DNA of 64,000 nucleotides, taken from the NCBI RefSeq assembly GCF_016767715.1, contig NZ_CP050145.1, forward strand, positions 4,464,001 through 4,528,000, read 5' to 3'. Source of the stretch: Mycobacteroides chelonae (GTDB taxonomy: Bacteria > Actinomycetota > Actinomycetes > Mycobacteriales > Mycobacteriaceae). Both the position numbers and the translations under genes were made by a program. This document shows positions 25,179 through 35,276 of this stretch, in pieces (positions within the stretch are counted from its first letter, which is position 1; every line of letters starts with the position of its first letter). The notes beneath the pieces were generated by a model. The model saw only the letters and a list, made by a program, of their open reading frames with translations. It made no database searches and was not told where the DNA came from.

Positions 25179-26612
25179 ATGCCAGATCAACACCGAGGCA
25201 AAGTAGTACCGCTGTTCTCACGGCGTGCCACCGACGCGTCGGCCCGTCGTATACCTATACCCACGCCCGTCCGCAACGCCAAACTCGCGAAGCTTCCGGC
25301 TGCCTACGCGGCCCGACGCGTGGGCGGCGCGGGCAAGCGTCTACTCGGTCGCTCGGCCGAGGAAATCGGCCGGGACATCCAGCTGCGTACCGCGCAACAC
25401 ATCTTTGAGGTTCTCGGTGAGCTAAGGGGAGGTGCGCAAAAACTCGGCCAGATCCTCGCGCTCACGGAGCTCACGCTACCGAGCGGGCTTGCCGAGCCTT
25501 ACCGGACCGCGCTGAGCAAACTTCAGGACTCCGGACCATCCATGCTGCCCTCCCTCGTGCACGACACCATGGCCGCCAACATGGGCGAGAACTGGCGTCA
25601 GTACTTCAGTACGTTCGATTCCTCCCGAGCGGCGGCCGCCTCGATCGGGCAGGTCCACCGCGCGGTGTGGCACGACGGCACGGTGGTCGCCGTCAAGGTG
25701 ATGTATCCGGGCGTGCGTGAGGCGCTGCTCAACGAACTGCGCTTGCTCCGGTCGATGGCTCCCATGGCCGGGGTCGTTTTCCCGGCGGCCGATGTCCGGA
25801 CTGCGATTGATGCGCTCTGTGACTACGTTGGCGAGGAACTCGACTTCCAGCAGGAGGCGCACTATCAACGAGCCTTCGCTGCGGGCTACGCCGACGATCC
25901 AGATTTCCTGGTACCCAACGTCATCGAACAACAACGCGATGTACTGATCAGCGAATGGGTGGATGCTGTTCCACTGAACGAGCTGATCCGCACTGCTCCA
26001 CAGGAAGCCCGTGACCGACTGGGAACGCAGATCCTGCGCTTCGTTACGAGCAGCTACGAACGTACCGGATACCTCTATGGTGACCCACACCCCGGCAACT
26101 TCCGGCGACTGCCCGACGGACGACTCGGAGTTGTCGACTTCGGAGCATGCTCACCCTATCCCGCCGGATTCTTCGCACTCGCCCACGACATCGGAGAGGC
26201 AATCCTCAACGGCGGAGATGACGAACTCAATTCTGCCCTAAGGCAACACGGTTTTGTGGTCCCGGGCCAAGAACTCGACATCGAGGCCATAACAGCTTCC
26301 ATCGCACCATTTCGCGAGCTGTTCATCTCGCCCGCGGTTCACCTAAACCGCGCCTGGTTCATCCAACAAGTCAACAGCCTCACCGAACCTCGGCTATCCA
26401 ACGTCGCACGCCAAATGACGGTGCCCGGCGAATTGATACCGAGCACACGCGCCCTTATCCTCCTGTTCGGCGCCCTCAGTCAACTGGGGTGCACAGTGTC
26501 GTTTCGCGATGAGATCGTGTCCGGCTGGCCCGGACTGGCCGAGGTGTTGCATCGCTACCAACAACGCACCGAATCCGTTGCTCCTGTTAGCCAGCGATCT
26601 TCACCGAACTAG
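25179..26612 (+). CDS. ABC1/AarF/UbiB-family atypical protein kinase-like protein
   Basis: The 477-residue protein has the ABC1 hallmarks: KLGQ at 88-91, the alanine-rich loop AAAASIGQVH at 151-160 that replaces a P-loop, VAVKV with K173, DPHPGN at 302-307 and the metal-binding VVDFG with D320. UbiB/COQ8-like ATPases support quinone or lipid metabolism. No C-terminal membrane helix is obvious. ATG 25179 follows GAGGTGAG. It is divergent from a GntR gene, and its end runs 26 bp into a convergent degraded frame. Confidence 0.9.
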   Translation: MPDQHRGKVVPLFSRRATDASARRIPIPTPVRNAKLAKLPAAYAARRVGGAGKRLLGRSAEEIGRDIQLRTAQHIFEVLGELRGGAQKLGQILALTELTLPSGLAEPYRTALSKLQDSGPSMLPSLVHDTMAANMGENWRQYFSTFDSSRAAAASIGQVHRAVWHDGTVVAVKVMYPGVREALLNELRLLRSMAPMAGVVFPAADVRTAIDALCDYVGEELDFQQEAHYQRAFAAGYADDPDFLVPNVIEQQRDVLISEWVDAVPLNELIRTAPQEARDRLGTQILRFVTSSYERTGYLYGDPHPGNFRRLPDGRLGVVDFGACSPYPAGFFALAHDIGEAILNGGDDELNSALRQHGFVVPGQELDIEAITASIAPFRELFISPAVHLNRAWFIQQVNSLTEPRLSNVARQMTVPGELIPSTRALILLFGALSQLGCTVSFRDEIVSGWPGLAEVLHRYQQRTESVAPVSQRSSPN

Positions 26613-26850
26613 GGGCGCCCACCATCCGGGCACGAACTTCGGGCGGCACGGCTATCGCACGGTCCGGGTTCGCCTTCAGCGCCTCAAGCCAGCAATCCAA
26701 TGTCTTGGCATGGCGCAGCTGCAGCAAATGTTCCCAATTCAGAGTAATCCGGCTTCGGAGGCCGGTTCCTGAACCATATCGTTTGACGGCAACCGGCCGC
26801 CCGGGATGGTCTCCGTCGGCATGAATCTCATGGACCGAGTGCTCTCGAGG
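26587..26850 (-). pseudogene. Degraded coding remnant lacking a start
   Basis: On the minus strand an open frame ends at TAA (26587-26589). Its last roughly 70 codons read like a real protein tail: LRSRITLNWEHLLQLRHAKT, then CWLEALKANPDRAIAVPPEV and RARMV. Upstream the frame meets TGA at 26851-26853 and TAG a few codons before, and no ATG or GTG begins the segment. The same frame is open again up to the GNAT stop at 27058, also with protein-like content. I read this as the decayed 3' part of a gene of unknown identity. The rest of 26613-27057 shows no other feature. Confidence 0.4.
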
Positions 26851-27057
26851 TCAGGGGCCGCCATGCTACGAACAGTGTGCGCGACAGAGATTGTCATGAC
26901 GGCCCTTCCTGTGCTGGGCGATGCCTTCGACCCGCATCACCTTGGCGCGCAGCGGCGTCCACGCCGCTGACACCACATGATCCTGCGCAGCGCCGTTGGA
27001 AATTGATTGGACCGTCGGTTGGAGATCGTCAGGAAGCCGGTTCGGTCGAGTGCAGCC

Positions 27058-28116
27058 TTACAACTGCTTCACCAGACTGATCGAGCGATTGACCTCCGAG
27101 AACCCCAGCCCCTCATAGAGCCCCACGGCACCGGTGGGGCTATCCGCGTCAACGTCAAGAACGGCCCGCTCAAGCCCTTCGTTTTTGTAGGTACGCATGG
27201 CGTGCGTCAACACCGCCTGCGCGAGTTTGCGTCCACGCCAGTCGCGCCGGACACCCACCAAGTCGATGAACCCGAACGAGTAACCGTTCGCCTCCCACTC
27301 CTCCTCATTGACGTCACTGAGCAGGTACGCGGCGACGGTATCCCGTCCCGCGGCATCACGTGCGACGACGACGAATGAGAGATCAGCGCGGAACGCCTTC
27401 AGCCTGTGGTCCGATTCCCAGTCCACGCGGGCGATCGGCTGGCTGCCCCAATGATCACGGAACGCCTCGTTGTGGGCGTCTCGGGTTGCTTCAGACCATT
27501 CGGGACCATAGGTCTCGATCCGCACGCCCTCAGGAAGAGTGACGTCAGGGATGGGTTGACTGAGATCGCGCTCAAGCTCATGCCACCACCTCACCGATTC
27601 GTATCCGTTGCGGTGGAACAAATCGATCGTCCAGACAGCGTGTTCCTCCGCGACTCCGGCGAGCCAACCAGGCAAGCATTCATCCGACTCCACGAGATGC
27701 TGCAGCCCGCGCTGCTCCTGCCAACGGAGCAGACTAGCCCCGATTCCTTCGCCGCGCCGGTCGGGATGAACGGTGCCATCCAACGTCACCCATACGACAG
27801 TTTCATTGCTGGACTTCACCGTTGCCGAGCCGAACGCGACCGCTCGCCCCGATTGGTCGACAGCGAGGACCGAGTCGAGTGCCGGATCGAAGTCGTCGTC
27901 ATCGAATTCTTCTACGAGTTCGTCCATCATGACCAGGCTCGTGGGGTGATCAATCGCTCCCGAGGCTCGCCAGAGGTCGAACAGCAGCGGTATGTCATCT
28001 TCGGTTGCTGCCCGCCACGTCAAGTCATCTGCGGCGCTTGGCATTTCCACCACGGCCGGGGCACTGACTCGTTCGCTCAGCGGGATGGGAGACGCGTGCA
28101 ACTCTTTGGACGTCAT
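27058..28116 (-). CDS. Tandem-domain GNAT acetyltransferase
   Basis: The 352-residue protein carries two GNAT domains. The first has the acetyl-CoA loop [15 protein letters not shown], the second [17 protein letters not shown], with a final [17 protein letters not shown] typical of GNAT C-termini. Double-GNAT architecture is shared with mycothiol synthase MshD, but this protein is not obviously MshD; a small-molecule amine substrate is likely. Its stop is followed in the same frame by decayed sequence. Start ATG 28116. Confidence 0.85.
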   Translation of the reverse strand: MTSKELHASPIPLSERVSAPAVVEMPSAADDLTWRAATEDDIPLLFDLWRASGAIDHPTSLVMMDELVEEFDDDDFDPALDSVLAVDQSGRAVAFGSATVKSSNETVVWVTLDGTVHPDRRGEGIGASLLRWQEQRGLQHLVESDECLPGWLAGVAEEHAVWTIDLFHRNGYESVRWWHELERDLSQPIPDVTLPEGVRIETYGPEWSEATRDAHNEAFRDHWGSQPIARVDWESDHRLKAFRADLSFVVVARDAAGRDTVAAYLLSDVNEEEWEANGYSFGFIDLVGVRRDWRGRKLAQAVLTHAMRTYKNEGLERAVLDVDADSPTGAVGLYEGLGFSEVNRSISLVKQL

Positions 28117-28157
28117 CGGTCCAATCTATTTCTGATCCCAAAAATGCCGCAACGGAT

Positions 28158-29237
28158 TTAGCAGCCCGTGGCCTTCTTCGCCGGCCTGTCCGGGGCGCTG
28201 GGCTTCTTGCCCGAGACGTCTCCCAGCACCTTCTTGATGGTCCTGCCCAATCCACGCATCACGTTCGGCCGCTTGGACGTCGGGGACACCCCGGAATCGG
28301 GTTTCGACGTCAGCACCGGCGGCTTCATCAACATCGTCGGCGTCTTCGGCACGAGGGCGGGCCGCACAGTAGGTGCCTTCTTTTGCGGGGCAATGGCTTC
28401 CACTGCCCTGGATTCCGTTGTTCTGGCATCCGTTGTTACCGCAGCTGCTCGCGGCGTAATCGGGATCGGTTTAGTCAGCGCGTCCCGGATCGGAGCGACC
28501 GACTCGGAGACCGTCGTTGTCACCGCCTCCCCCGTCGCCTGCACCGCCTTCACGACACTTCCGGTGCTACCCAACGTGGTCAGAAACGCATTGGGCACCC
28601 GCGTCACGACGAGCGTGAGCTGTTCTGTCGAATGAAATGCCACCGCCCAGAACACCTCGGTGCCGCGCACTGCCGCCGCCTCCAGCGGCGTATGCACCAC
28701 CGGCACAGACTCGGGACCCGGAGGGTTGTTCAGCGCGTCGAAAAGATCGGAACGCGCCTGGCCAAGAACCCCCGGGAGTTGACCAGGCTCAGTGAACACA
28801 GCCTCGCCGACCCGCACGAGCCCCACCGCGATCACCTCGGTGCCGAACTGCGTGCGTGGCACCACCTGATCCAGGTCGGTGCGGATGAGCCCGGTCCACA
28901 CGTCGTCGGCCGCCCCGCTGACCGTCGCGCCGGTCAGCCCGAGCGCCCGCACCAGCGGCTTCCCCGCCTGCAGCTGCGCCACGAATGTCCCCGGCGTCAA
29001 CAACGCCGCCGCCGGAACCTGGACGGCGCCCTGGACCACGAAGGGACAGATCAGCGAGCAGTTCTGCACCTGGTTGGCCAGGAACTGGGCAACCAGCGCC
29101 CCAGGCGCGGGCTGCACCGATACCGCGGTGAGTTCGATATCGAGCCGGGCGCTGCGCGCGCCTGACACCGGTGGGGGCCCGGCCCCGACAGCTGTCGCAA
29201 GTACCGCTGACGCACATGCCACCGCGAGAAGTCTCAC
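28158..29237 (-). CDS. Exported mycobacterial protein of unknown function
   Basis: The 359-residue protein begins with a signal peptide (LLAVACASAVLATAVGAG). The middle is mostly beta/alpha with a cysteine pair in NCSLICPF, likely a disulfide. The last roughly 110 residues are rich in Thr, Pro and Lys and end in basic KKATGC, suggesting a wall-associated low-complexity tail. The GTG start at 29237 opens the signal peptide. No catalytic motif is recognised. It stands 41 bp upstream of the GNAT gene on the same strand and could be co-transcribed. Confidence 0.78.
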   Translation of the reverse strand: MRLLAVACASAVLATAVGAGPPPVSGARSARLDIELTAVSVQPAPGALVAQFLANQVQNCSLICPFVVQGAVQVPAAALLTPGTFVAQLQAGKPLVRALGLTGATVSGAADDVWTGLIRTDLDQVVPRTQFGTEVIAVGLVRVGEAVFTEPGQLPGVLGQARSDLFDALNNPPGPESVPVVHTPLEAAAVRGTEVFWAVAFHSTEQLTLVVTRVPNAFLTTLGSTGSVVKAVQATGEAVTTTVSESVAPIRDALTKPIPITPRAAAVTTDARTTESRAVEAIAPQKKAPTVRPALVPKTPTMLMKPPVLTSKPDSGVSPTSKRPNVMRGLGRTIKKVLGDVSGKKPSAPDRPAKKATGC

Positions 29238-29287
29238 GCGTTAACCACGAACCAACCCACTGTCGGGTTCGATCGCGGTGAAACCGG

Positions 29288-29698
29288 TTAGGCCCCGGCT
29301 TCCTCCGGCACATCGTGGCGCACCACGCGGACCTTGCCGCGCGGAAGACTGGCTACATACCCGTGGTACTTGCCATAGATCTCCCACGCCGTGTCAAAGT
29401 CGTGATGCGGCACGTCGATCGCGTGGTCATCGGAGAACTCCATGTGCAAATCGCCCTTGTCGTTCCACCTGGCCTCGGTGCACGTTGCACCCGAGATGCT
29501 GAAGAGCGGACGCTCCTCATCCAAGATCGCCTTCGGATCGACACAAACAATTTCCCGTGGCCACCGCCCCGCAGGGGGAAGCGTGAGCCACATCGGCACG
29601 GCGATAACCACCTCGTTGTAGTCACCCAGGCTGATTACCAATCCGTCACGGAACATGATCCGCTGGACCGGCAAGCCCTCAATCCATGCTTCGGACAT
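29288..29698 (-). CDS. DUF6188-like protein
   Basis: The 136-residue cytoplasmic protein shows the DUF6188 pattern: GLVISLGDYNEVVIAVP, a VDPKAI segment, then ATCTEARWNDKGDLHMEFSD followed by a VPHHDFDTAWEIYG motif. The function of the family is unknown; small beta-rich proteins of this type often occur near polymorphic toxins, but no toxin is visible here. ATG 29698 is chosen because GAAGGT precedes it and the domain begins there. Confidence 0.7.
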   Translation of the reverse strand: MSEAWIEGLPVQRIMFRDGLVISLGDYNEVVIAVPMWLTLPPAGRWPREIVCVDPKAILDEERPLFSISGATCTEARWNDKGDLHMEFSDDHAIDVPHHDFDTAWEIYGKYHGYVASLPRGKVRVVRHDVPEEAGA

Positions 29699-29959
29699 AC
29701 CTTCACTCTGAACCCGCCCCTCAGCTAGCACAAGGGGTTGACGGCACAAGTTTTATTGTCGAAACTGGTCGAAACGTAAACGTTATTTGTGCTGCCCGCG
29801 AACCTGAGCAGCACACTGTTTTGCTTGGCTTTCTCGCCGTTTCCAGACTCCCGCTAAGACGGTGGCATCACCGTACTTGCCGGACGAATTTCGCTTGGGT
29901 GCCCTAGCATTCGCTATGAGCTAGCAGCGTGGCTAGCACAGGGGGCGAAAGGGACACCC

Positions 29960-31144
29960 ATGACAGCGGAGCTATCGGAACCCATAGATCAACCGCGGAT
30001 CACCCCGCGAGCCGCGCCCACCGAGCGCCCGCAACTGCCCCGCAGCGGTGACCTGACCTTTCGTGAACGCGCGATGGTCGAAACCTCCGCGCTCACCGAT
30101 GTCGCCCTGCGCACCGTTGGCGCCCTGTCTGTGATGGGAGTCGTGGCCCCGAGCCTCATCGTCGACAGGGAATTCGTGGCGCGTGAGCGCGACAACCTGG
30201 CCTTTTACGGCGAGCTTGCCGCGATGGGCGATGCGGACCTTTCCTTCCCGGCACCGGAGACCACACCCGTGGTGTTCTCACGGCCCGCAGGTCCGCTCGC
30301 ACAGGCCCTGGCCAAGGGCAACGTCGAGAACCTGGACTTCGAAAGCCCTTACGTGGCGCGCAATCCGGCCCTGCGTGACTACTGGCAACGCTTCCCGCAC
30401 AACAGCATCGCGCGCGCCCAGCACTGGCGCCACGACGACGGTCCACGCCCCACCCTGTGCGTGATTCACGGGTTCTTCGGATCGCCGTATCTGCTCAATG
30501 GGGTGTTCTTCGCGCTCCCCTGGTTTTTCCGCAACGGTTACGATATCTTGTTGTACACCTTGCCTTTTCACGGACGGCGCGCCGAGAAGTACTCACCGTT
30601 CAGCGGAGCCGGATACTTCAGCCACGGGTTCACCGGTTTTTCGGAGTCGATGTGTCAGGCCGTGCACGATTTCCGGATCTTCGTGAACTATCTGCGCGGC
30701 ACCGGTGTGGAGAGGATTGGGCTGACCGGTTTGTCGCTGGGCGGCTACACCACCGGATTGATCTCCACCGTGGAGCGCCGAATCGATGTCACCATCCCCA
30801 ATGTTCCCGTGGTCGACGTCAAATCGCTTCTGCACGGCTGGGTTCCGGCCGAACCGACGATCAAGCTGGCCGCCAAGCTGGGCCATCTCGATCAGAACCA
30901 GCTGGACGGCGCACTCTCCTATTCGTCGCCCCTCACCTACCAGCCGGTGGTGCCCAAGGAACAGCGCCTCATCATCACCGGCCTCGGTGATCGCCTAGCA
31001 CCCCCGGAACAGGCCGAAATGCTGTGGGAACACTGGGATCGCTGTGCGCTGCACTGGTTCCCCGGAAATCACATACTGCACGTGAACCAGGGCGACTACC
31101 TACGCCGCATGACCGGATTCCTGGATCGGCATCTGAATATCTAA
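29960..31144 (+). CDS. Alpha/beta hydrolase (ABHD18/DUF2048-like)
   Basis: The 394-residue hydrolase has an N-terminal helical region, then [12 protein letters not shown] and the serine nucleophile elbow GLSLGGY. The acid is probably the Asp in [11 protein letters not shown] and the histidine is in PGNHILH. It lacks a signal peptide. Similar mycobacterial proteins are annotated only as alpha/beta hydrolases, and the substrate is unknown. ATG 29960 is preceded by a GGGGGCGAAAGGG stretch. It ends 4 bp into the convergent methyltransferase gene. Confidence 0.87.
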   Translation: MTAELSEPIDQPRITPRAAPTERPQLPRSGDLTFRERAMVETSALTDVALRTVGALSVMGVVAPSLIVDREFVARERDNLAFYGELAAMGDADLSFPAPETTPVVFSRPAGPLAQALAKGNVENLDFESPYVARNPALRDYWQRFPHNSIARAQHWRHDDGPRPTLCVIHGFFGSPYLLNGVFFALPWFFRNGYDILLYTLPFHGRRAEKYSPFSGAGYFSHGFTGFSESMCQAVHDFRIFVNYLRGTGVERIGLTGLSLGGYTTGLISTVERRIDVTIPNVPVVDVKSLLHGWVPAEPTIKLAAKLGHLDQNQLDGALSYSSPLTYQPVVPKEQRLIITGLGDRLAPPEQAEMLWEHWDRCALHWFPGNHILHVNQGDYLRRMTGFLDRHLNI

Positions 31145-32043
31145 CCTTTCACTGCCGATACCAGGCTGATCGAGTTGAACATGTACCACGCGGGCTGGCT
31201 CGGCTCGGGCACGGCGCGCCCCGAGACGTTCAGGTAGTCCAGCAGCTCGGTGCGCACGGAATCCCAGCCGTGGCAATGGAACCAGGTGGAGGCTTCGCTG
31301 CGCTGCTCGTTATAGATCAGCGAGAAGAAGTCCGAATTGGCCTGGTCGCCGCTTTCGTTGGCGCCGGCGACCAGCATGTCGAACACCACGTCGGCGTACG
31401 TCGTCATCTGCTCGATGCCCACGAAGCTGCCCGGGGCGGCCAGCTGATCAATGGACTCGAAAAGTCGCTCCTGCGCGTCGGCCGGCAGGTAGATCAACAG
31501 TCCTTCGACGATCCAGGCCGACGGCGCCGACGGATCGAAGCCCTTGTCTTGGAGTGCTTTACCCCAATCCTCGCGCAGGTCGATCGAGATCTCCTGTCGA
31601 GACGCCTTGGACTCGGCGCCATGCTCAGCGAGCACCTCACGCTTGAACTGGTGCACGAGGGGCTGGTCCAATTCGAAGATCGTGGTACCCGGCGCCCAGT
31701 CGAGTCGATAGGCGCGCGAGTCGAGTCCGGCGGCCAGGATCACCACCTGCTTGACACCGGCCTCGATCGCCCTGGCGAAATAACTATCGAAGTAGCGGGT
31801 GCGTGCGCCTTGAAAGCTTACGAAGTACTGCCCGAATTCCTCTGAACGTAAAGGGTGTTCGGGCAAGCCGCCGGCGACCAGATCGGCCCATTCGCCGCCT
31901 GCGGCACGGCAGAACACCTCCGCGTACTGATCGACCGCCAGCGGCGCGGGTTTGGTGGCCTCGAGCGCTCGGCTGGCCGCCACGAACAGCGCGGTAGAAC
32001 CGACGCTGGTGTTGATGTCCCAATTATCACGATCGGTACGCAT
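31141..32043 (-). CDS. Class I SAM-dependent methyltransferase (TIGR00027 family)
   Basis: The 300-residue protein belongs to the family expanded in mycobacteria, typified by Rv0145 and Rv0146. Landmarks are [20 protein letters not shown] at the start, [20 protein letters not shown] followed by [10 protein letters not shown] (the SAM-binding strand), and EGLLIYLP. The methyl acceptor is unknown. ATG 32043 gives the family's usual N-terminus. Its stop overlaps the hydrolase stop region by 4 bp on opposite strands. Confidence 0.9.
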   Translation of the reverse strand: MRTDRDNWDINTSVGSTALFVAASRALEATKPAPLAVDQYAEVFCRAAGGEWADLVAGGLPEHPLRSEEFGQYFVSFQGARTRYFDSYFARAIEAGVKQVVILAAGLDSRAYRLDWAPGTTIFELDQPLVHQFKREVLAEHGAESKASRQEISIDLREDWGKALQDKGFDPSAPSAWIVEGLLIYLPADAQERLFESIDQLAAPGSFVGIEQMTTYADVVFDMLVAGANESGDQANSDFFSLIYNEQRSEASTWFHCHGWDSVRTELLDYLNVSGRAVPEPSQPAWYMFNSISLVSAVKG

Positions 32044-32107
32044 GGTCGCGACAATACTCCGCGACTGTGACAACCAGGTTGACATGTGTGGGCGCGCGGA
32101 TGGCGCG

Positions 32108-33634
32108 CTAGTAGGCGCCGTCGCTACGCGCCACCGCGCGGAATGTGCGCCACAGGATCGACACATCGGACACCATGGACCAGTTTTCGACATACGACAG
32201 ATCCAGCCGCACTGCCTCATCCCATGGCAGGTCGGAGCGCCCACTAACCTGCCACAGGCCGGTCATCCCGGGCTTGACCAGCAGCCTGCGCTTGATGACG
32301 TCGGTGTACTCCTCGACCTCGCGCCGCAGCGGCGGCCGGGGGCCCACCAGGCTCATCTCTCCGCGCAGCACATTGATCAGCTGGGGCAGTTCGTCGAGGC
32401 TGGTACGGCGCAGGAACCTGCCCACCACGGTGACCCGCGGATCTTCGCGCATCTTGAAAAGCGGTCCGGCGCCGTCATTTTGTGCCAGCAGCGCCGCCAC
32501 CATCTGGTCTGCGTTCGCCACCATGGACCGGAACTTGATCATGCGGAAGGGCTTGGACCGCACGCCGATGCGTTCGGCTGAGTAGAACACCGGTCCGCGC
32601 GATTCCAGCTTCACCGCAAGGGCGCAGGCCAGCAGGATCGGGCTGAATCCGATGAGGAGCAGGAGCGCGCCGACCCGGTCGAAGAGGACCTTGTGCAGCC
32701 GGGACGCACCCTCGTACTGCGGCTCGGCGAGATGGATCAGCGGCACCGACCCGGCGGGCCGCACCCGGACCCGCGGCTGATCGACATCGAACACACCCGG
32801 CGCTACCAGCAGATTGACGCCGATCTCGCTGAGACGCCAGGCGAGCTCCCGCATCTTCTCCGGGCCAAGCTGTTCAGTAGCCGTCACCGCCACCGTGTCC
32901 GCACCGGCCTCCAGCACTGCCGCGACGATGCGGTCCTCCGAACCCAGGATCGGGATGACCCGGTCGATGACCTCGATGTTCTGGCCCGGCGCACCCAGGT
33001 ATCCGGGGACGCACACACCCACCACGCGGTATCCGAGCGCGGTGTCACGCCCGAAGGCCTCGGCAAGGTTGAGCGCCGCGGCATCCCCGCCGAGCACCAC
33101 CACCCTGAAGATCTGCTTACCGCGCGCACGCTGCCGGTTGAGCCAGGTCCGGCTGATCTTCCGGTTAAGCAGCAGGAACACGATCCCGACGATGAGCGCC
33201 ATCCCCAGCGCGAAACGCGAGACATTGAACTTGAACAGCACGCTGACAATGGCGAAGAGACCGAACATGTGGAATGTCGCGCGCAGCACCCGCTGGTACT
33301 CCTCGCCACCGCTGCCCATGAGGTGCAGGTCCCTGCTGCGGTACACACCGAGCAGCAGTGCCCAGTAGCAGAAGAAGCCGATCCGGATCCACAGCTCGAC
33401 GGGAGTCATCGGGTTGGTCGCGTTACGCAGTTCGACCCAGGTCCAGCCGGCACCCGCGACGATGGCGGTGTCGGAGATCAGCAGCCACCGGCCGTACTGC
33501 TCGCCCCACTGCGCTGCGCGGTGCCCCGCGGAGGTCTGACCAACTGCCGATGGGGATCGGCGAGGGCGCCGCACGCTGCCGATCCGGCCTCTCAGCCGGG
33601 TCGTTGCAGACGAGCCCTCGTTCACCGCGACCAC
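32108..33634 (-). CDS. Polyprenyl glycosylphosphotransferase (WbaP/CpsE-type)
   Basis: The 508-residue membrane enzyme transfers a sugar-1-phosphate to a polyprenyl phosphate to begin a polysaccharide. The N-terminal half has several hydrophobic segments and a CoA-binding-like domain ([11 protein letters not shown]). The C-terminal catalytic part has [35 protein letters not shown] and GPRPPL, the family signatures. The start is GTG 33634. It follows a 633-bp intergenic region, suggesting complex control. No other glycosyltransferase is adjacent, though udgA at the window start could supply uronate donors. Confidence 0.93.
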   Translation of the reverse strand: MVAVNEGSSATTRLRGRIGSVRRPRRSPSAVGQTSAGHRAAQWGEQYGRWLLISDTAIVAGAGWTWVELRNATNPMTPVELWIRIGFFCYWALLLGVYRSRDLHLMGSGGEEYQRVLRATFHMFGLFAIVSVLFKFNVSRFALGMALIVGIVFLLLNRKISRTWLNRQRARGKQIFRVVVLGGDAAALNLAEAFGRDTALGYRVVGVCVPGYLGAPGQNIEVIDRVIPILGSEDRIVAAVLEAGADTVAVTATEQLGPEKMRELAWRLSEIGVNLLVAPGVFDVDQPRVRVRPAGSVPLIHLAEPQYEGASRLHKVLFDRVGALLLLIGFSPILLACALAVKLESRGPVFYSAERIGVRSKPFRMIKFRSMVANADQMVAALLAQNDGAGPLFKMREDPRVTVVGRFLRRTSLDELPQLINVLRGEMSLVGPRPPLRREVEEYTDVIKRRLLVKPGMTGLWQVSGRSDLPWDEAVRLDLSYVENWSMVSDVSILWRTFRAVARSDGAY

Positions 33635-34267
33635 GCGCGTGTCCTCTCAGAACAGCCCCAACAGCAAATGCAAAAGTGCTCGTTTCATGAGGCGGCGGGC
33701 GCGGAAATCTCGGCGCAACCCGACGATGAGAACCCTCGTGCAAACGACCGGTATTTCGCGCCCCCAGAAAGGGAACATCCGTTACCAGTTTTCGTACCGG
33801 GGGAAATCTAACTACTGGGGCACCGTCTGGCAACACCAGAGCCACACGCTTCCGCAATTGTGGCCAGCGTCACTATGACGATGAGGCAAATATGCGGAAC
33901 CTATCGATCGCCCGCGATCAAGATCCCGAACTTTTGGCCTTGTACTGCGCATATGTCGAATTCGATCACTCGCCGTAAAGTTCGCTGCGTACATTGTTAA
34001 CTCCCCGGGCGTGGCATCTCTTACGCACACAGCAATGACGGAGCCCACTTCTGTCAATGGCGGCGCAACACATCTGTCACAACCCAGGCCTGCCATGCAG
34101 CACTCGTCCGCGCCCACCAGCCCACACGCCGAGCATGTGGAGGGTTTTGCCCATAACTAGACGTCGAATTCAATAAATTTGGGTAACACTCTTAACCACA
34201 TGGTCACGAAGGAGATGGGGCACGCGAGGTGCCGCTAACAAGATCCACGTGTTAGCTCGGAGATCGA
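33635..34267. other. 633-bp intergenic region upstream of the glycosylphosphotransferase
   Basis: No convincing coding frame. Composition is more AT-rich than the flanks, especially 33830-34200, with runs such as AATAAATTTGGG. I see no strong long inverted repeat. It should include the promoter of the glycosylphosphotransferase gene. A leader RNA or horizontally acquired filler are both possible, but neither can be argued from sequence alone. Confidence 0.55.
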
Positions 34268-35203
34268 TCAGACCAGATCGCGACCGGTGCGAATTCTCCA
34301 GTTGAGGTCGATCATCAGAGCGTTGAAGGGAAAGCGGCGCAGCGCGTTGGGCAGCAGGCGGTTGGCGACGCCAAGGAGAGTGACGACACTCCGGAAGGTT
34401 CGCTGGCGTGCCGGGCTCCACGGCAGCCTCATCTCATCCCGGAACCGCTGCGGTAAGAATCCCGTCGAGATGAGTCTCGAGAAGGCACCTACCGGCCTGC
34501 GCATGAACCGCGGAACCGCAATGGACGCCGACACGATCCGGTACAGATAGGGCCGGACGTGATCGTCGATATGAACCTGATCCAGGGACTGCTGCCAGTA
34601 CGCGTCGAACTCCGCGCACGACTTCGGCCACATCGCCAGCGGCATCTGCAGTGTGGTTCCCATGACGGCGCCTTCTTGCAGGCACCGCTCGGCCATATCG
34701 GGCGTCATCGGACCCACGAAAGCCTCGTACACATCGACGAATCCCTTGTAGAGGCAGATCGCCACCCACTTCTGCAGGTCCGGGTCGAAGGCGTTGTACT
34801 GCACGGCGTCCCCGGGGGCCGAACGCACCTGCGCATGCGATCGGTTGGTCGCCTTGCGAAATGCCGCCTTCTGCTCGGGGCTGCCCATGGTGGCCACCGC
34901 CAGGTAGGTGAACGTGGTGCGCGCCCGCTTGACGGGGTGCAGATCGGCGCGTCCGCTCTCAACCTTGCTATCGACGACGCCGTATCCCACACCGGGGCGC
35001 GCCAACTGCATGACGATGTTGGCCGGGCCCGCCAGCAAGGCCAGCCCCATCATGTTGTCGACCATGGTGGGCTGACGCCGCCACGACCATCCCGGCGAGA
35101 GACGCGCAGCCGGTGGCACCGGCTCGCCGCGACGACTCCGGGTACCCGGACCTCCGTCACCAACGAACGATTCATCCATTTCAGACACCCGCTCGATTGT
35201 CAC
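34268..35203 (-). CDS. MpaB/DUF2236-family oxygenase-like protein
   Basis: The 311-residue protein has the DUF2236 (MpaB, rubber-oxygenase/Lcp-related) pattern: LLAGPANIVMQLARPGVGYG near the start, HPVKRARTTFTYLA, NRSHAQVR, then AFDPDLQKWVA. Members bind heme b and some oxidise polymers or carry out intramembrane oxidation. Histidines in HPVKR and SHAQ could be ligands. The GTG at 35203 follows AAGGGG. It is divergent from a TetR gene with a GAAC-N4-GTTC element between, so TetR control is likely. Confidence 0.86.
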   Translation of the reverse strand: MTIERVSEMDESFVGDGGPGTRSRRGEPVPPAARLSPGWSWRRQPTMVDNMMGLALLAGPANIVMQLARPGVGYGVVDSKVESGRADLHPVKRARTTFTYLAVATMGSPEQKAAFRKATNRSHAQVRSAPGDAVQYNAFDPDLQKWVAICLYKGFVDVYEAFVGPMTPDMAERCLQEGAVMGTTLQMPLAMWPKSCAEFDAYWQQSLDQVHIDDHVRPYLYRIVSASIAVPRFMRRPVGAFSRLISTGFLPQRFRDEMRLPWSPARQRTFRSVVTLLGVANRLLPNALRRFPFNALMIDLNWRIRTGRDLV

Positions 35204-35221
35204 CGTTGACCCCTTAATCTG

Positions 35222-35235
35222 CGAACGATTGTTCT
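35222..35235. promoter_or_regulatory. GAAC-N4-GTTC palindrome between MpaB-like gene and TetR gene
   Basis: CGAACGATTGTTCT has perfect GAAC/GTTC arms (35223-35226 and 35231-35234). It lies 19 bp upstream of the MpaB-like GTG and about 43 bp from the TetR start. It could be the TetR operator. It also resembles the mycobacterial LexA box TCGAAC-N4-GTTCGA with an imperfect right flank. Confidence 0.45.
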
Positions 35236-35276
35236 CAAATATCTTTCAATGGGGTGCCACCTGTCAAGATGTAGTG

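Noticed and set aside
32693..33811. 372-codon plus-strand frame opposite the glycosylphosphotransferase
   Set aside because: Composition is that of an antisense shadow (many His, Arg, Pro), while the minus frame has all family motifs.
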